Assembly (NCBI GenBank): GCA_905215405.1 | Contig: CAJMQE010000018.1 | Span: 1-51,839, forward strand | DNA length: 51,839 nucleotides | From: an uncultured bacterium | Lineage (GTDB): Bacteria > Bacillota > Clostridia > Lachnospirales > Lachnospiraceae | Direction of reading: 5' to 3' | Shown here: one piece after another, positions 18,781 through 27,575 of the stretch | Numbering within the stretch: position 1 is the first letter of the stretch | How the letters are laid out: each line of letters opens with the position of its first letter | Program-made: the position numbers and the translations under genes | Notes under the pieces: generated by a model | The model's input: the letters and a program-made list of their open reading frames with translations, nothing else | Databases searched by the model: none | What the model was told of the DNA's origin: nothing

Positions 18781-18976
18781 GTTCGATATATAGTCAAGAT
18801 ATGGTTAAGATATAGATATAGTTAAGATATAAGATATACAGGAAACAACAAGCGCTTAGTAAGGTCAAAAATGTAAGCAAGCACTCGTTGTCAGGGAAAG
18901 TCAGCTGAAGAATAAATTCATAGAATAAAATAATAGAATAAATTCATTGCTTAAAATTATAGAATAAATTTGTTAT
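18781..18976 (+). repeat. AT-rich imperfect tandem repeats after holA
   Basis: Two repeat families follow the holA stop: copies of a GTTAAGATATA-like unit (about 18,790-18,840) and three or four copies of ATAGAATAAATTC (about 18,910-18,972). I see no ORF or RNA gene in this stretch; the transcript ends at the hairpin near 19,031. Confidence 0.6.
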
Positions 18977-19030
18977 GAGGCGCAGACAAAAGAGTAAAAC
19001 ACAGAAAAAAGTTATATAGAAATGATAAAG

Positions 19031-19081
19031 AAAAACGGTGTGAGATCAGATTATAATAATCATGATTTCACACCGTTTTTT
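19031..19081 (+). terminator. Rho-independent terminator after holA
   Basis: AAAAACGGTGTGA (19031-19043) pairs perfectly with TCACACCGTTTTT (19068-19080), followed by T-rich sequence. Confidence 0.88.
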
Positions 19082-19114
19082 ACCCATCATAAAGCAGAAC
19101 AAAAGCATATCCTG

Positions 19115-19159
19115 CACAAAAAAATAACCGTTGTGAGTGGGTGTTAACAACGGTTATTT
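19115..19159 (-). terminator. Rho-independent terminator after rpsT
   Basis: On the minus strand AAATAACCGTTGT (19159-19147) pairs with ACAACGGTTATTT (19134-19122) and runs into a T tract, about 35 bp past the rpsT stop. Confidence 0.88.
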
Positions 19160-19191
19160 CTGTGTAAATGTATTAAGCCCAAATACGGCAA

Positions 19192-19455
19192 TTAAGCCAT
19201 AGCGTTAACAGCTTTTGTTAAACGAGAAACTTTTCTTGCAGCTGTATTCTTGTGGTAGATACCCTTAGAAGCAGCTTTGGAAATTTCGCTGATTGCTTCT
19301 GTTAAAGCAGTCTGAGCAGCAGCTTTATCGTTAGCAGCTACAGCAGCTTCCACTTTCTTTACATATGATTTTACTTTTGATTTGATTGCTTTATTTCTAG
19401 CAGTTCTTACTTCAGCAACTAATACTCTTTTTTTAGCAGATTTAATGTTAGCCAA
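19192..19455 (-). CDS. rpsT: 30S ribosomal protein S20
   Basis: 87 residues reading (M)ANIKSAKKRVLVAE...NTAARKVSRLTKAV, the typical lysine-rich three-helix S20 that binds 16S rRNA early in 30S assembly. The start is TTG at 19455, seven bases after a perfect GGAGGT; a further TTG 15 bases upstream overlaps that ribosome site and is rejected. E. coli rpsT also starts with UUG and is controlled at translation by S20 itself, so the weak start may serve the same purpose here. It diverges from gpr, the usual clostridial order. Confidence 0.97.
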   Translation of the reverse strand: MANIKSAKKRVLVAEVRTARNKAIKSKVKSYVKKVEAAVAANDKAAAQTALTEAISEISKAASKGIYHKNTAARKVSRLTKAVNAMA

Positions 19456-19547
19456 TCCGTACACCTCCAAAATATTTTTAATTATTTAATAGTAATCTGT
19501 TTTGCATTAATCCGGACACGGACGTTCTAATGTAAACATACTATAGT

Positions 19548-19576
19548 ATTTTATTATATCAGCTTGTTTATGTCAA
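19548..19576 (-). promoter_or_regulatory. Sigma-A promoter of rpsT
   Basis: Read on the minus strand, a perfect TTGACA (19576-19571) is 17 bp from TAAAAT (19553-19548). This leaves an untranslated leader of about 85 nt before the TTG start, room for translational autoregulation. Confidence 0.75.
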
Positions 19577-19730
19577 TACATATTTTCTCTTAAAATGGAA
19601 AAAATCAATTTTAGATTCAGTAATTTTACTTGGAAAAAGTTCAGAGGTACAAAAGGAGAAAAAGTTAGATAAATACACATATTTAACTCGAACAGTTCGC
19701 ATGTTTGCAGCATGCAGGTGGTATAAGTAA

Positions 19731-20666
19731 ATGAAGAGTTTTGAAATCCGGACTGACCTTGCAGTGGAGGCAAATGAGCAGGTCAATCAGTCAGACACAG
19801 CACTAAAGGGAATCATTGTGAAAGAAGATTATGATTCCGATATGGATATTCTTGTCACGACACTGACAATAACGAATAAACATGGGGAACAGGCACTCAA
19901 AAAGCCAATTGGAAATTATATTACGATCGAATCCAAAGGATTGGTGGAAGAGGATGAAAATTATCATAAATATGTTTCAGAGAAAGTTGCAAATTATATA
20001 ACAAAACTGGCAGAACCACATTTACCGGAGAAGGGTGGTTCTATTCTGGTCGTAGGACTGGGAAACAGGGAGGTCACACCGGATTCACTGGGGCCTGATG
20101 TTGTAGATCATATCTGTATTGACAGGCACTATGCAGATAAAGACGAAATACTTCTGAGCGGTCTGACACCGGGCGTTATGGCACAGACAGGTATGGAGAC
20201 TGCCGATATTATACGTGGTATTGTCGAAGAGACGAAACCGGATGTGGTGATAGCAATCGATGCGCTGGCAGCGAGAAATTCTGCACGTCTGAATACGACA
20301 ATCCAGTTGTCGGATAAAGGGATTCATCCGGGTTCCGGTGTCGGAAATCACAGAGTCGGTATAACAGAAGAAAATATAGGCGTACCAGTGATCGCAATTG
20401 GAGTCCCTACTGTCATTGACGCACCTACGATTGTGAGTGATACAATGGATAATTTTGTACAGGCGCTCGCAACATCCAAGGAATTGAAAGGAATTGTCAA
20501 AACGTTATCAGAGTATAATTCCCGTGAGAAATATACACTGATCAAAGAAATAATTAATCCGGAGATGGCAGACATGTATGTAACACCGAAAGATGTGGAT
20601 GCCACGATCCGACGAATCAGTTTTACATTATCGGAGGCAATTAACATTGTTGCCGGAAAAAACTAA
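19731..20666 (+). CDS. gpr: GPR germination endopeptidase
   Basis: 311 residues. The N-terminus EIRTDLAVEANE carries the self-cleavage site of the GPR zymogen, whose sequence mimics the cut site in small acid-soluble spore proteins. Family blocks VVGLGNREVTPDSLGP, VMAQTGMETADIIRG and PDVVIAIDALAAR are intact. GPR degrades SASPs during germination to free DNA and supply amino acids. It is followed by spoIIP, the standard order, and shows that the organism makes spores. An AGGTGG ribosome site precedes the ATG. Confidence 0.97.
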   Translation: MKSFEIRTDLAVEANEQVNQSDTALKGIIVKEDYDSDMDILVTTLTITNKHGEQALKKPIGNYITIESKGLVEEDENYHKYVSEKVANYITKLAEPHLPEKGGSILVVGLGNREVTPDSLGPDVVDHICIDRHYADKDEILLSGLTPGVMAQTGMETADIIRGIVEETKPDVVIAIDALAARNSARLNTTIQLSDKGIHPGSGVGNHRVGITEENIGVPVIAIGVPTVIDAPTIVSDTMDNFVQALATSKELKGIVKTLSEYNSREKYTLIKEIINPEMADMYVTPKDVDATIRRISFTLSEAINIVAGKN

Positions 20667-20690
20667 ATTCTGTAGATTTATCTGAAAGAT

Positions 20691-20729
20691 AAAAAGATTT
20701 CATCCGTTGGAAGATGGAATCTTTTTTTT
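20691..20729 (+). terminator. Rho-independent terminator after gpr
   Basis: AAAAGATTTCATC pairs with GATGGAATCTTTT around an 8-nt loop (CGTTGGAA), followed by a T run; gpr and spoIIP may therefore be transcribed separately. Confidence 0.8.
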
Positions 20730-20798
20730 AGTCCCATAATATAATGACTTAAGACAGTGTTTTTATTGTCATAAAGAACCGGGAAGGAAGGCCTGTTG

Positions 20799-22106
20799 AT
20801 GAAAAAGTACAAGTATCAAATGAGACAGATGGGGCTTAGTACCTCAAAAATTATAAAAATACTTTTGCTGTTGGTGATTATAGGTTTATTGATTCGATTT
20901 GCTGTTGGAAGATGCAGCAAAGTCAAAGTTTCGGACAGCGTAATGTCATATATAGGTAAGACGGTATGTTCCATGCAGATGCCGGTTAACTCATACATAG
21001 AAAATGTGGACACGGAGGCGGAGCCGGATTTGATCAGCCAGGTAGTGGGTGGTCTGTATCCGGTGAATAGTTACATTGATATTAATTCGTCGAACATTTA
21101 TATTGCCGATTATAAAGAATCGCAACCAGATAACGTGACAGATGATACGTCAGGGGATACTTTGAGCGCACAGGCGGAGACACAGCCACAGACGCAGGCA
21201 CCGCAGCCGGAGCAGACACAGACGGAAGCACCGCAGGCACAGACACCACAGGCAAATGGAGATGGGGAGGATGGAGATAAGATTGATGTATCCAGCGTCC
21301 TTTCAAATAATGTGATTACAGGAACGGTATACCCAAAATCGAACCTACAGGATTACAATTTTATTTATAAGAATTTCTATACGGTAACGAGTATTACATC
21401 TCTTACAGATGATATGTTACGACCAACAGAATTTTTGGAAAAAGATATGACAGTAGCACACGATAATTCTTCTCCTCAGATTCTGATCTTTCACACACAT
21501 TCCCAGGAGGCATTTTCAGATTCTGTGGAAGGCGATCCGGATACATCCATTGTGGGAGTTGGAACATATTTGACAGAAATCCTGGAACAAAAATATGGAT
21601 TAAATGTAATTCATGATACTTCTGTCTATGATCTTGTAGATGGAAAACTGGATCGAAGCAAGGCATATACTTATTCAGAAGAAGGTGTACAGAAAATTCT
21701 GGATCAGTATCCATCCATTGATGTTGTCATCGATCTTCACCGGGATGGGGTAGCAGATACAACGCATCTGGTCACGGATGTCAATGGAAAGCAGACCGCA
21801 AAGATCATGTTCTTTAATGGTCTGAGTTATAGTAATATGAACGGACCAATTTCGTACCTGTCGAATCCATATAGGGATGACAATCTGGCCATGAGCTTGC
21901 AGATGCAGCTTCTAGGAAATGCATATTACCCAGGTTTCCTGCGCAGGATCTATTGTAATGCGTACAGATACTGCCTGCATATGCGGGGAAAATCCATGTT
22001 GATTGAAGCAGGAGCCCAGACCAATACTTATGAAGAAGTCAAAAATGCGATGGAACCGCTGGCGGATATTTTAAATAAGCTTTTGACTGGGGAAAAAGCA
22101 TATTAA
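20799..22106 (+). CDS. spoIIP: Stage II sporulation protein P
   Basis: About 435 residues from ATG 20799, after AAGGAAGG; a TTG directly before it is not used. An N-terminal membrane helix (about 17-33) anchors it in the forespore/mother-cell membrane. A Gln/Pro/Thr-rich linker (about 115-150) is followed by the amidase/endopeptidase domain with metal-binding His in LIFHTHSQEAF, DLHRDG, and catalytic Glu in MLIEAGAQTNT. SpoIIP cuts peptidoglycan, with SpoIID and SpoIIM, to drive engulfment. The last five codons and stop form the first unit of a tandem repeat that continues downstream. Confidence 0.96.
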   Translation: MKKYKYQMRQMGLSTSKIIKILLLLVIIGLLIRFAVGRCSKVKVSDSVMSYIGKTVCSMQMPVNSYIENVDTEAEPDLISQVVGGLYPVNSYIDINSSNIYIADYKESQPDNVTDDTSGDTLSAQAETQPQTQAPQPEQTQTEAPQAQTPQANGDGEDGDKIDVSSVLSNNVITGTVYPKSNLQDYNFIYKNFYTVTSITSLTDDMLRPTEFLEKDMTVAHDNSSPQILIFHTHSQEAFSDSVEGDPDTSIVGVGTYLTEILEQKYGLNVIHDTSVYDLVDGKLDRSKAYTYSEEGVQKILDQYPSIDVVIDLHRDGVADTTHLVTDVNGKQTAKIMFFNGLSYSNMNGPISYLSNPYRDDNLAMSLQMQLLGNAYYPGFLRRIYCNAYRYCLHMRGKSMLIEAGAQTNTYEEVKNAMEPLADILNKLLTGEKAY

Positions 22107-22171
22107 AAAAGCATATAAAGAAAAAGCATATTAAGAAAAAAGTATCTTAAGAAAAAAGTATCTTAAGAAAA
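22092..22171 (+). repeat. Tandem copies of the spoIIP 3' end
   Basis: The unit GAAAAAGCATATTAA, the last codons of spoIIP plus stop, is followed by four or five imperfect 13-16 bp copies, later drifting to GAAAAAAGTATCTTAA. The repeated unit includes the stop codon. Confidence 0.85.
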
Positions 22172-22251
22172 ACCTAATTTGGCAGAGATAATGGAAAAGA
22201 GTAGAACTATAGAAAATGAAAAAACTTTATCGCGGTAATGTACAATTGTGG

Positions 22252-22280
22252 TTGAGAAAAAAGACAAACTCATTTATAAT
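22252..22280 (+). promoter_or_regulatory. Sigma-A promoter of the methyltransferase/MTHFR gene
   Basis: TTGAGA and a perfect TATAAT are spaced 17 bp, about 40 bp before the start codon. No SAM riboswitch is visible in the leader. Confidence 0.75.
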
Positions 22281-22318
22281 AAGTGAAAATGGGTTAAATA
22301 ATATGCTGAGGTGTACAT

Positions 22319-24100
22319 ATGATGGAAATCAGAGAATATTTAAAAGAACATAGATTAATAGTGGATGGAGCCATGGGAACGTATTACACATCTCTTGTAA
22401 AGGATGAGAGCAGTTTCTGTGAACTTGCAAATTTAGAGGATCCCGAACTTATTACAAACATTCATCGGCAGTATATAGAGGCGGGTGCAAATCTTGTTAG
22501 AACCAATACATTTATGATCAGCAGGGAAGCACTTGGTATCGATGAAAAAACACAGGATCAGTTAATTATAAATGCAGTTACATCGGCTAGAAAAGCGGCA
22601 GATGGTAAGGCTTATGTAGCTGCTGACATTGGACCGTTCCACGAGAATGCCGGAACAGATGAAGATAGAATATTAAAAGAGTACATGCATATATGTGATG
22701 TATTTCTGACGCAGGACATAGATGCGTTCTCATTCGAAACATTTTCTGATCTATACTATGTGCTTCCAGTAATAAAATATATTCGTGCGAAGAAAGATAT
22801 TTTTATTATGGTGAATTTTTGCCTGAATAAAAATGGATTTACTAGAAGCGGTGTCAGTGCATCCAAGCTGCTTTACGAAATCGCTAAGATCGATGAAATA
22901 GATGCCTGCGGTTTTAACTGTGGAATTGGATCGGGACATATGAGCGCAGTCATGGAACGCCTGAATTTCCCGGATAATAAATATATTGCCTGCCTGCCAA
23001 ATGCAGGATACCCGGAACAGATGCAGAGCCGTATGGTTTTCATGGACAATGTTGCATATTTTACAGAAAATATTCAGAAGATTGCAGCACTTGGTATCGA
23101 CATTATTGGTAGTTGCTGTGGTACGACTCCAGCTTATACGAAGAGCATATGCAGCCACATATCCCTCGAAAAGGGAACAAAACATATTTTTACCAGTGAG
23201 ACGGAAACTGAGACAAAAGTAATTCCACGTAAAAATGCATTCTATCAAAAGTTTAGTGAGGGCAGGAAAGTGATCGCGGTAGAGCTCGATCCTCCATATG
23301 ATGCAAATTATGACAGGATCATCGAATGTTCGCAGCAGCTAAAGAAACAGAATGTTGACGTGGTCACAATGGCGGATTCCCCAATGGGCCGGAGCAGAGT
23401 CGATTCTGTGCTGATGAGCCTGAAGCTGACTAATGAAGTGGGGATACCGGTAATGCCTCATATCAGCTGTCGTGATAAAAATATGATCGCAATGCGGTCT
23501 TCGCTGCTTGGGGCCTATATTAACGGCATCAGAAATCTTCTTCTCGTAACAGGAGATCCAGTGCCCAGTGTCAGCAGAATGTCAACGACAGGTGTCTTTG
23601 ATTACAATTCAATACAGCTGATGAACTTTGTAAAAGAAATGAATGAAGAACATTTCAAAGAAGAGCCATTCTATTATGGAGGGGCATTGAATCCAACACT
23701 TGGAAAATTAGACAAGATTATAGAGCGTATGGAAAAGAAAATTGCAGCAGGAGCTTCCTATTTCCTGACACAGCCAGTATTTTCGGATGAAGCAGTAGAT
23801 AGAATCAAAGAGATCAAAAGTCGAGTGGATACCAAAATACTCTGCGGCATTATGCCTTTGATCAGCTACCGCAATGCGAATTTTATCAAAAATGAATTTA
23901 TAGGGATTGATGTTCCCGATGAGATCATTGCCAGATATTCACCGGATATGAGTAAAGAAGAGGCAGAGAATACCGGGGCAGCGATTGCAAGAGAACTGAT
24001 TGAAAAATTAAATCCCTATGTGGACGGATATTATTTCATGCTTCCATTTAACAGGGTCAGCCTGGTCGAAAAAATAAAACCAGCATATGAACAAAAGTAG
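22319..24100 (+). CDS. Bifunctional homocysteine S-methyltransferase / 5,10-methylene-THF reductase
   Basis: 593 residues (YitJ-like layout). Residues 1-285 are a zinc-dependent homocysteine methyltransferase domain: DGAMGTYY at the start, the first Cys in CGFNCGIGS and the Cys pair in GSCCGTTP that hold zinc. Residues about 310-593 are a TIM-barrel MetF domain with the FAD/NAD(P)H fold (VALELDPP-like AVELDPP, LLVTGDP, YFLTQPVF). Together they make methyl-THF and methylate homocysteine to methionine. metA 5.5 kb downstream supplies the same pathway. GAGGTG precedes two adjacent ATGs; either could be used. Confidence 0.92.
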   Translation: MMEIREYLKEHRLIVDGAMGTYYTSLVKDESSFCELANLEDPELITNIHRQYIEAGANLVRTNTFMISREALGIDEKTQDQLIINAVTSARKAADGKAYVAADIGPFHENAGTDEDRILKEYMHICDVFLTQDIDAFSFETFSDLYYVLPVIKYIRAKKDIFIMVNFCLNKNGFTRSGVSASKLLYEIAKIDEIDACGFNCGIGSGHMSAVMERLNFPDNKYIACLPNAGYPEQMQSRMVFMDNVAYFTENIQKIAALGIDIIGSCCGTTPAYTKSICSHISLEKGTKHIFTSETETETKVIPRKNAFYQKFSEGRKVIAVELDPPYDANYDRIIECSQQLKKQNVDVVTMADSPMGRSRVDSVLMSLKLTNEVGIPVMPHISCRDKNMIAMRSSLLGAYINGIRNLLLVTGDPVPSVSRMSTTGVFDYNSIQLMNFVKEMNEEHFKEEPFYYGGALNPTLGKLDKIIERMEKKIAAGASYFLTQPVFSDEAVDRIKEIKSRVDTKILCGIMPLISYRNANFIKNEFIGIDVPDEIIARYSPDMSKEEAENTGAAIARELIEKLNPYVDGYYFMLPFNRVSLVEKIKPAYEQK

Positions 24101-24121
24101 AATAAGCATATTTTGATGATT

Positions 24122-24293
24122 AAAATATATAATAATCCGTGGCGCTTAGGTAACTGAAAAATATAATAATCTGAATCGTTTAGGAGAATAAAAAATATAA
24201 TAATCTGAATCGTTTAGGTGAATAAAAAAATAATAATCTAAGTCATTTAGGTAACTGAAAAATATAATAATCTGTGAATCGTATAGATAAATG
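24122..24293 (+). repeat. Five ~34-bp tandem repeats downstream of the MTHFR gene
   Basis: Five contiguous units begin near 24122, 24157, 24191, 24225 and 24258, each AAAAATATAATAATCTG followed by AATCGTTTAGG-like sequence; units two and three differ by one base. There are no spacers, so it is not a CRISPR array. It lies in the 3' untranslated region ahead of the terminator. Confidence 0.9.
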
Positions 24294-24297
24294 AATT

Positions 24298-24337
24298 GAA
24301 CAGGTTTCTGATAAAAGTCAGAAATCTGTTCTTTTTA
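24298..24337 (+). terminator. Rho-independent terminator
   Basis: GAACAGGTTTCTGA pairs with TCAGAAATCTGTTC around ATAAAAG, followed by TTTTTAT; it closes the transcript that includes the 34-bp repeats. Confidence 0.88.
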
Positions 24338-24698
24338 TGTCTGAAAATCAAAATTCTATAAGCTTAATTTATTGGAGCTTTTAATTTACTAGAGGTCATG
24401 ATTAACTAGAGGTCAAATGACAATTCTGTTTGCTTGCATGATACATTTTATAGCATACCAATATACGTAATACAGTTGACTTTTTGCTGGAAGACATTTA
24501 TCATTTTTATATCGGGTACTTATATATACTCATTTAGCAGCTAAGCTGCATTCTTATTTATCGTTCTCTGGCAGGACATTTAGTAGCTGGGGAATGTCTT
24601 TCGTGGGTGACCACAACTATTTTTCTAACGCTGATTTATAGAATCAGTCGATCAATTTATCTATCCATTACATTATTAAGACAGGAGAAGGAGAACAT
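24338..24698 (+). other. Gene-free leader with four short hairpins
   Basis: No ORF is seen. Four small inverted repeats lie in a row: GCAGC/GCTGC (24537-24549), GACATT/AATGTC (24575-24598), GTGG/CCAC (24603-24614) and CTGATT/AATCAG (24631-24647), ending about 50 bp before the DUF5688-like gene. They may form a structured leader or small RNA; I cannot match a known riboswitch class. Confidence 0.3.
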
Positions 24699-25637
24699 AT
24701 GGATTACCAGAAATTTTTAAGTGTCGTTAGACAGAAGGCGGAGAGTACAGTAGGGGAGGAGGGGAAAGTCAGTATCAATCATGTAATCAAAAATAATGGC
24801 ATGGAACTTGACGGATTGGTTATTATGATGAATGAGTCAGAAGTTTCACCGACAATTTATCTGAACGGATTTTATGAAGACTATACAAATGGCAGACAGA
24901 TCGGTGAGATTTTTGTAGAGATTATGAATGTTTATAATAAAAATAAGGATAAACTGAGTATTGGAGCTGATTTTTTCCTCAACTATGAAAAAATCAAAGG
25001 AAGGATCGTATATAAGGTCATTAACTACAGTCAGAACAAAAAGTTGCTGGAAACGATTCCATATAAAAGGATTCTGGATCTTGCAGTTGTGTTTTATTGT
25101 CTGGTTGATCCAAAATGTGAAGGAAGTGCCACGGCTCTGATCTATAATTCACATTTGCTGAGTTGGGGCGTGACGGATCAGGATGTCTATGAGGCAGCGC
25201 TTGAAAATACACCGAGGCTGATGAAAAGTGTAATTAGAAAGATGTCGGACATCATTCGCGAAATGTTTTATGATGAAATGATAGAGCAGGGGCGAGAGGT
25301 GCCTTCCACAGAGAACATGGATGTCATGCAGCAGGAGTTCGAAGCGGATTCTACCTGTGACATGTATGTCCTGACTAATGAATCCAAAATTAATGGAGCG
25401 GCATGTATGCTCTATACAGATGTCTTAAAAGCATTTGCTGATGAGACAGGGGCAGATCTTTTTATTTTACCAAGCAGTATTCATGAAGTAATTCTGATTC
25501 CTAAGAATCCGGGGATTTGCAAACAGGATTTAAGTAAAATGGTACATGAAGTAAACACAGAAGGGGTTGCAAGAGAAGAAATCCTTTCAGATACCGTCTA
25601 TGTATTTTCAAGAGAATTAAATCAGATTACGTTGTAA
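24699..25637 (+). CDS. DUF5688-like protein
   Basis: 312 residues, soluble, with no signal peptide. It resembles the DUF5688 family found in many Lachnospiraceae (MDYQKFLSVVRQKAE..., YLNGFYEDYTNG, RILDLAVVFYCLVD, and a C-terminal block LPSSIHEVILIP). The family has no known function. The AGGAGAAGGAG ribosome site decides the start. It is monocistronic, with a structured-looking leader upstream and a tRNA gene on the other strand downstream. Confidence 0.65.
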   Translation: MDYQKFLSVVRQKAESTVGEEGKVSINHVIKNNGMELDGLVIMMNESEVSPTIYLNGFYEDYTNGRQIGEIFVEIMNVYNKNKDKLSIGADFFLNYEKIKGRIVYKVINYSQNKKLLETIPYKRILDLAVVFYCLVDPKCEGSATALIYNSHLLSWGVTDQDVYEAALENTPRLMKSVIRKMSDIIREMFYDEMIEQGREVPSTENMDVMQQEFEADSTCDMYVLTNESKINGAACMLYTDVLKAFADETGADLFILPSSIHEVILIPKNPGICKQDLSKMVHEVNTEGVAREEILSDTVYVFSRELNQITL

Positions 25638-25740
25638 GGAAATGTTGGGGCGAATCGGAAATTTGGCTGGAAACTGTTGGATATGAAGATGAAAGAAATA
25701 AAAGCATAGAATCATTAAGAATAAAAAAGGGTACAAAAAA

Positions 25741-25813
25741 TGCGCACAATGAGAGTCGAACTCACGACCTTTCGTTCCGGAGACGAACGCTCTATCCACT
25801 GAGCTATGTGCGC
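25741..25813 (-). tRNA. tRNA-Arg(CCG)
   Basis: 73 nt on the minus strand. The acceptor stem GCGCACA/TGTGCGC is perfect, with D-stem GCTC/GAGC, anticodon stem TTCGT/ACGAA with loop CTCCGGA (anticodon CCG, reads CGG), and T-stem GTGAG/CTCAT with loop TTCGACT. The discriminator base is A and CCA is not encoded; a T run follows. Confidence 0.95.
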
Positions 25814-25874
25814 ATTTGTATGTCATAAAGACATTACAATAATATATATTACACGAATATCGCCGGAATTTCAA

Positions 25875-25903
25875 TTGAAAAATGAAAAAAAATCTGCTAA
25901 AAT
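25875..25903 (+). promoter_or_regulatory. Sigma-A promoter for the NTF2-like membrane protein
   Basis: TTGAAA and TAAAAT are 17 bp apart, about 25 bp before the TTG start at 25926. Their position excludes the longer upstream reading frame that overlaps the tRNA gene. Confidence 0.65.
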
Positions 25904-25925
25904 TAGAATAAAGGCGGTGTTTTTT

Positions 25926-26624
25926 TTGAAAACTTGGTTAGAAAAGGCGTTCAGAAATTCAAATGTATTTAAATATACGGGATATATACTGGTCATTGTT
26001 GCCGTACTACTTGTTATTATTGCATTTATTCCAACAAATTCAGTGAAGACGGCAAGTCAGAATATTATCATTCGTAATTCTGAAAGCGAAGTAACTGAGA
26101 GCGCGGGGGATGAAGAGAGTACCACAGGGCAGTCAGTCAGAACATTTTCCAAGGATGCATATCCGGAAGTAAATGCGCTGATTGCAAATTACTATAGTGC
26201 ACTGATTACTGGAGATGATACCACTCTGGGCAAATATACAGATAGTGTTGAAAGTATCAGTGAAAAGACCAGACATGTGAACGAAGCATATGTAGATTCT
26301 TATAATAATATCGAATGTTATAGTATGACAGGAAATGTAGAAGGTACTTATGTAGTCGTAGTTAGAAGTAGTATCAAATATAAAGATGTGGATACGAAGT
26401 TCTCTAATTTAGATTACTTTTATATTGGAACAGATCTAAGTGGAAACATTTATGTTATTAACAAACCAATCAGTGATGAGGCATCATCTTATAATGAGCT
26501 GATGTATCAGAGCAGCGAGGTCACAGAACTTGTGCAGCAGGTAAAACTTGAAAATGGATTACAGGTTGCATCAGATGAAAAATTACAACAAATGATAGAA
26601 AATCTGAAGAATCCTGAGGAATAG
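25926..26624 (+). CDS. Single-pass membrane protein, NTF2/cystatin-like outer domain
   Basis: 232 residues from TTG 25926, after AAGGCGGTG. The frame stays open upstream to 25806 but that part overlaps the tRNA and precedes the promoter. One membrane helix (about 15-35, GYILVIVAVLLVIIAFIP) is followed by a Ser/Glu-rich linker and an exported domain of about 150 residues with the pattern of NTF2-like proteins (VNALIANYYSALITGD). Its function is unknown. The terminator hairpin overlaps the last codons. Confidence 0.7.
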   Translation: MKTWLEKAFRNSNVFKYTGYILVIVAVLLVIIAFIPTNSVKTASQNIIIRNSESEVTESAGDEESTTGQSVRTFSKDAYPEVNALIANYYSALITGDDTTLGKYTDSVESISEKTRHVNEAYVDSYNNIECYSMTGNVEGTYVVVVRSSIKYKDVDTKFSNLDYFYIGTDLSGNIYVINKPISDEASSYNELMYQSSEVTELVQQVKLENGLQVASDEKLQQMIENLKNPEE

Positions 26625-26639
26625 TTCTTCAGATTTTTG
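26601..26639 (+). terminator. Rho-independent terminator overlapping a gene end
   Basis: AATCTGAAGAA (26601-26611) pairs with TTCTTCAGATT (26625-26635), then a T run; the left arm is coding sequence for the final residues. Confidence 0.85.
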
Positions 26640-26781
26640 TTGCAGTTGGGTAAAAATGAAAATTAATCCGGTATGGTCAAAGACGCTTATGTGATCAGAA
26701 AATATTGAGAACATGGGAGCAGGCGTGTACAGGAGTTGCTATGAAATAAATAATGGAAATGAAAGAACAGGATAAAAAGCT

Positions 26782-27489
26782 ATGGAAACCAGACTGAATA
26801 AATTTATGAGTGAGGCCGGAATCTGTTCAAGACGAGAAGCTGACAGGCTGATCGAGGCTGGAAAAGTATTGATCGATGGGCAGGTCGCTGAAGTCGGCAG
26901 TAAAGTGAGTGATGGACAGACTGTAGAGTATAATGGGAAAAAGGTGACAAAAGAAGAAGAAAATATTCTTCTTGCATTTAATAAACCAGTTGGTATTGTC
27001 TGTACAACAACAGATAAGCAGGGCGGAAAAAATATCGTTGATTATATAGGGTATCAGAAAAGAATATATCCGGTCGGAAGGCTGGACAAGGAGTCACAGG
27101 GGCTGATTCTGATGACAAATAATGGTGATATTGTAAATAAGATTTTAAAATCTGTAAATGGACATGAAAAAGAGTATATTGTACGTGTGGACAGACCAAT
27201 TACACAAACATTTATTGAGAAAATGAGTGGAGGTCTGTATCTGGATGAACTGGATAGACAGACGAATCCATGTTTTGTAAAGCAGGAGAGTAAATTTACA
27301 TTTCGTATTATTCTGACACAGGGACTTAACAGACAAATTCGTCGAATGTGTAAGTGCCTTGGCTATCACGTAATAAAACTGGAGCGAATCCGTATAATGA
27401 ATATTGAACTTGGCACACTAAAGATTGGTGAATACCGGAAGGTGACGGGAGACGAACGTCGCAGATTAGAAGAGATGATATCCAGATAG
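26782..27489 (+). CDS. rluF: 23S rRNA pseudouridine synthase RluF-type
   Basis: 235 residues. An S4 RNA-binding domain (1-60, RLNKFMSEAGICSRREADRLI) is followed by the RsuA/RluF catalytic domain with NKPVGIVCT and the catalytic Asp in GRLDKESQGL. The SQGL version of that motif and QGLNRQIRRMC.CLGY support RluF (U2604) over RluB or RsuA. It converts uridine to pseudouridine in 23S rRNA near the peptidyl transferase centre. ligA follows 87 bp downstream. Confidence 0.85.
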   Translation: METRLNKFMSEAGICSRREADRLIEAGKVLIDGQVAEVGSKVSDGQTVEYNGKKVTKEEENILLAFNKPVGIVCTTTDKQGGKNIVDYIGYQKRIYPVGRLDKESQGLILMTNNGDIVNKILKSVNGHEKEYIVRVDRPITQTFIEKMSGGLYLDELDRQTNPCFVKQESKFTFRIILTQGLNRQIRRMCKCLGYHVIKLERIRIMNIELGTLKIGEYRKVTGDERRRLEEMISR

Positions 27490-27575
27490 CAACTGGAGCA
27501 TGTGCCATTTGCAAGACAGAAAATTCTGCAGATGATTCTCGCATAGTAAAATAATAAAGCAGGTGTGAACAAAAT

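Noticed and set aside
22172..22318. SAM riboswitch (S-box) before the methionine gene
   Set aside because: The leader is short, begins at a clear promoter about 35-40 bp before the start, and has no S-box pattern.
24122..24293. Possible CRISPR array
   Set aside because: Units are contiguous without unique spacers and no cas genes are present.
25806..25925. Longer reading frame for the NTF2-like membrane protein beginning inside the tRNA gene
   Set aside because: It overlaps tRNA-Arg on the other strand and lies upstream of a good promoter (25875-25903) and ribosome site for TTG 25926.
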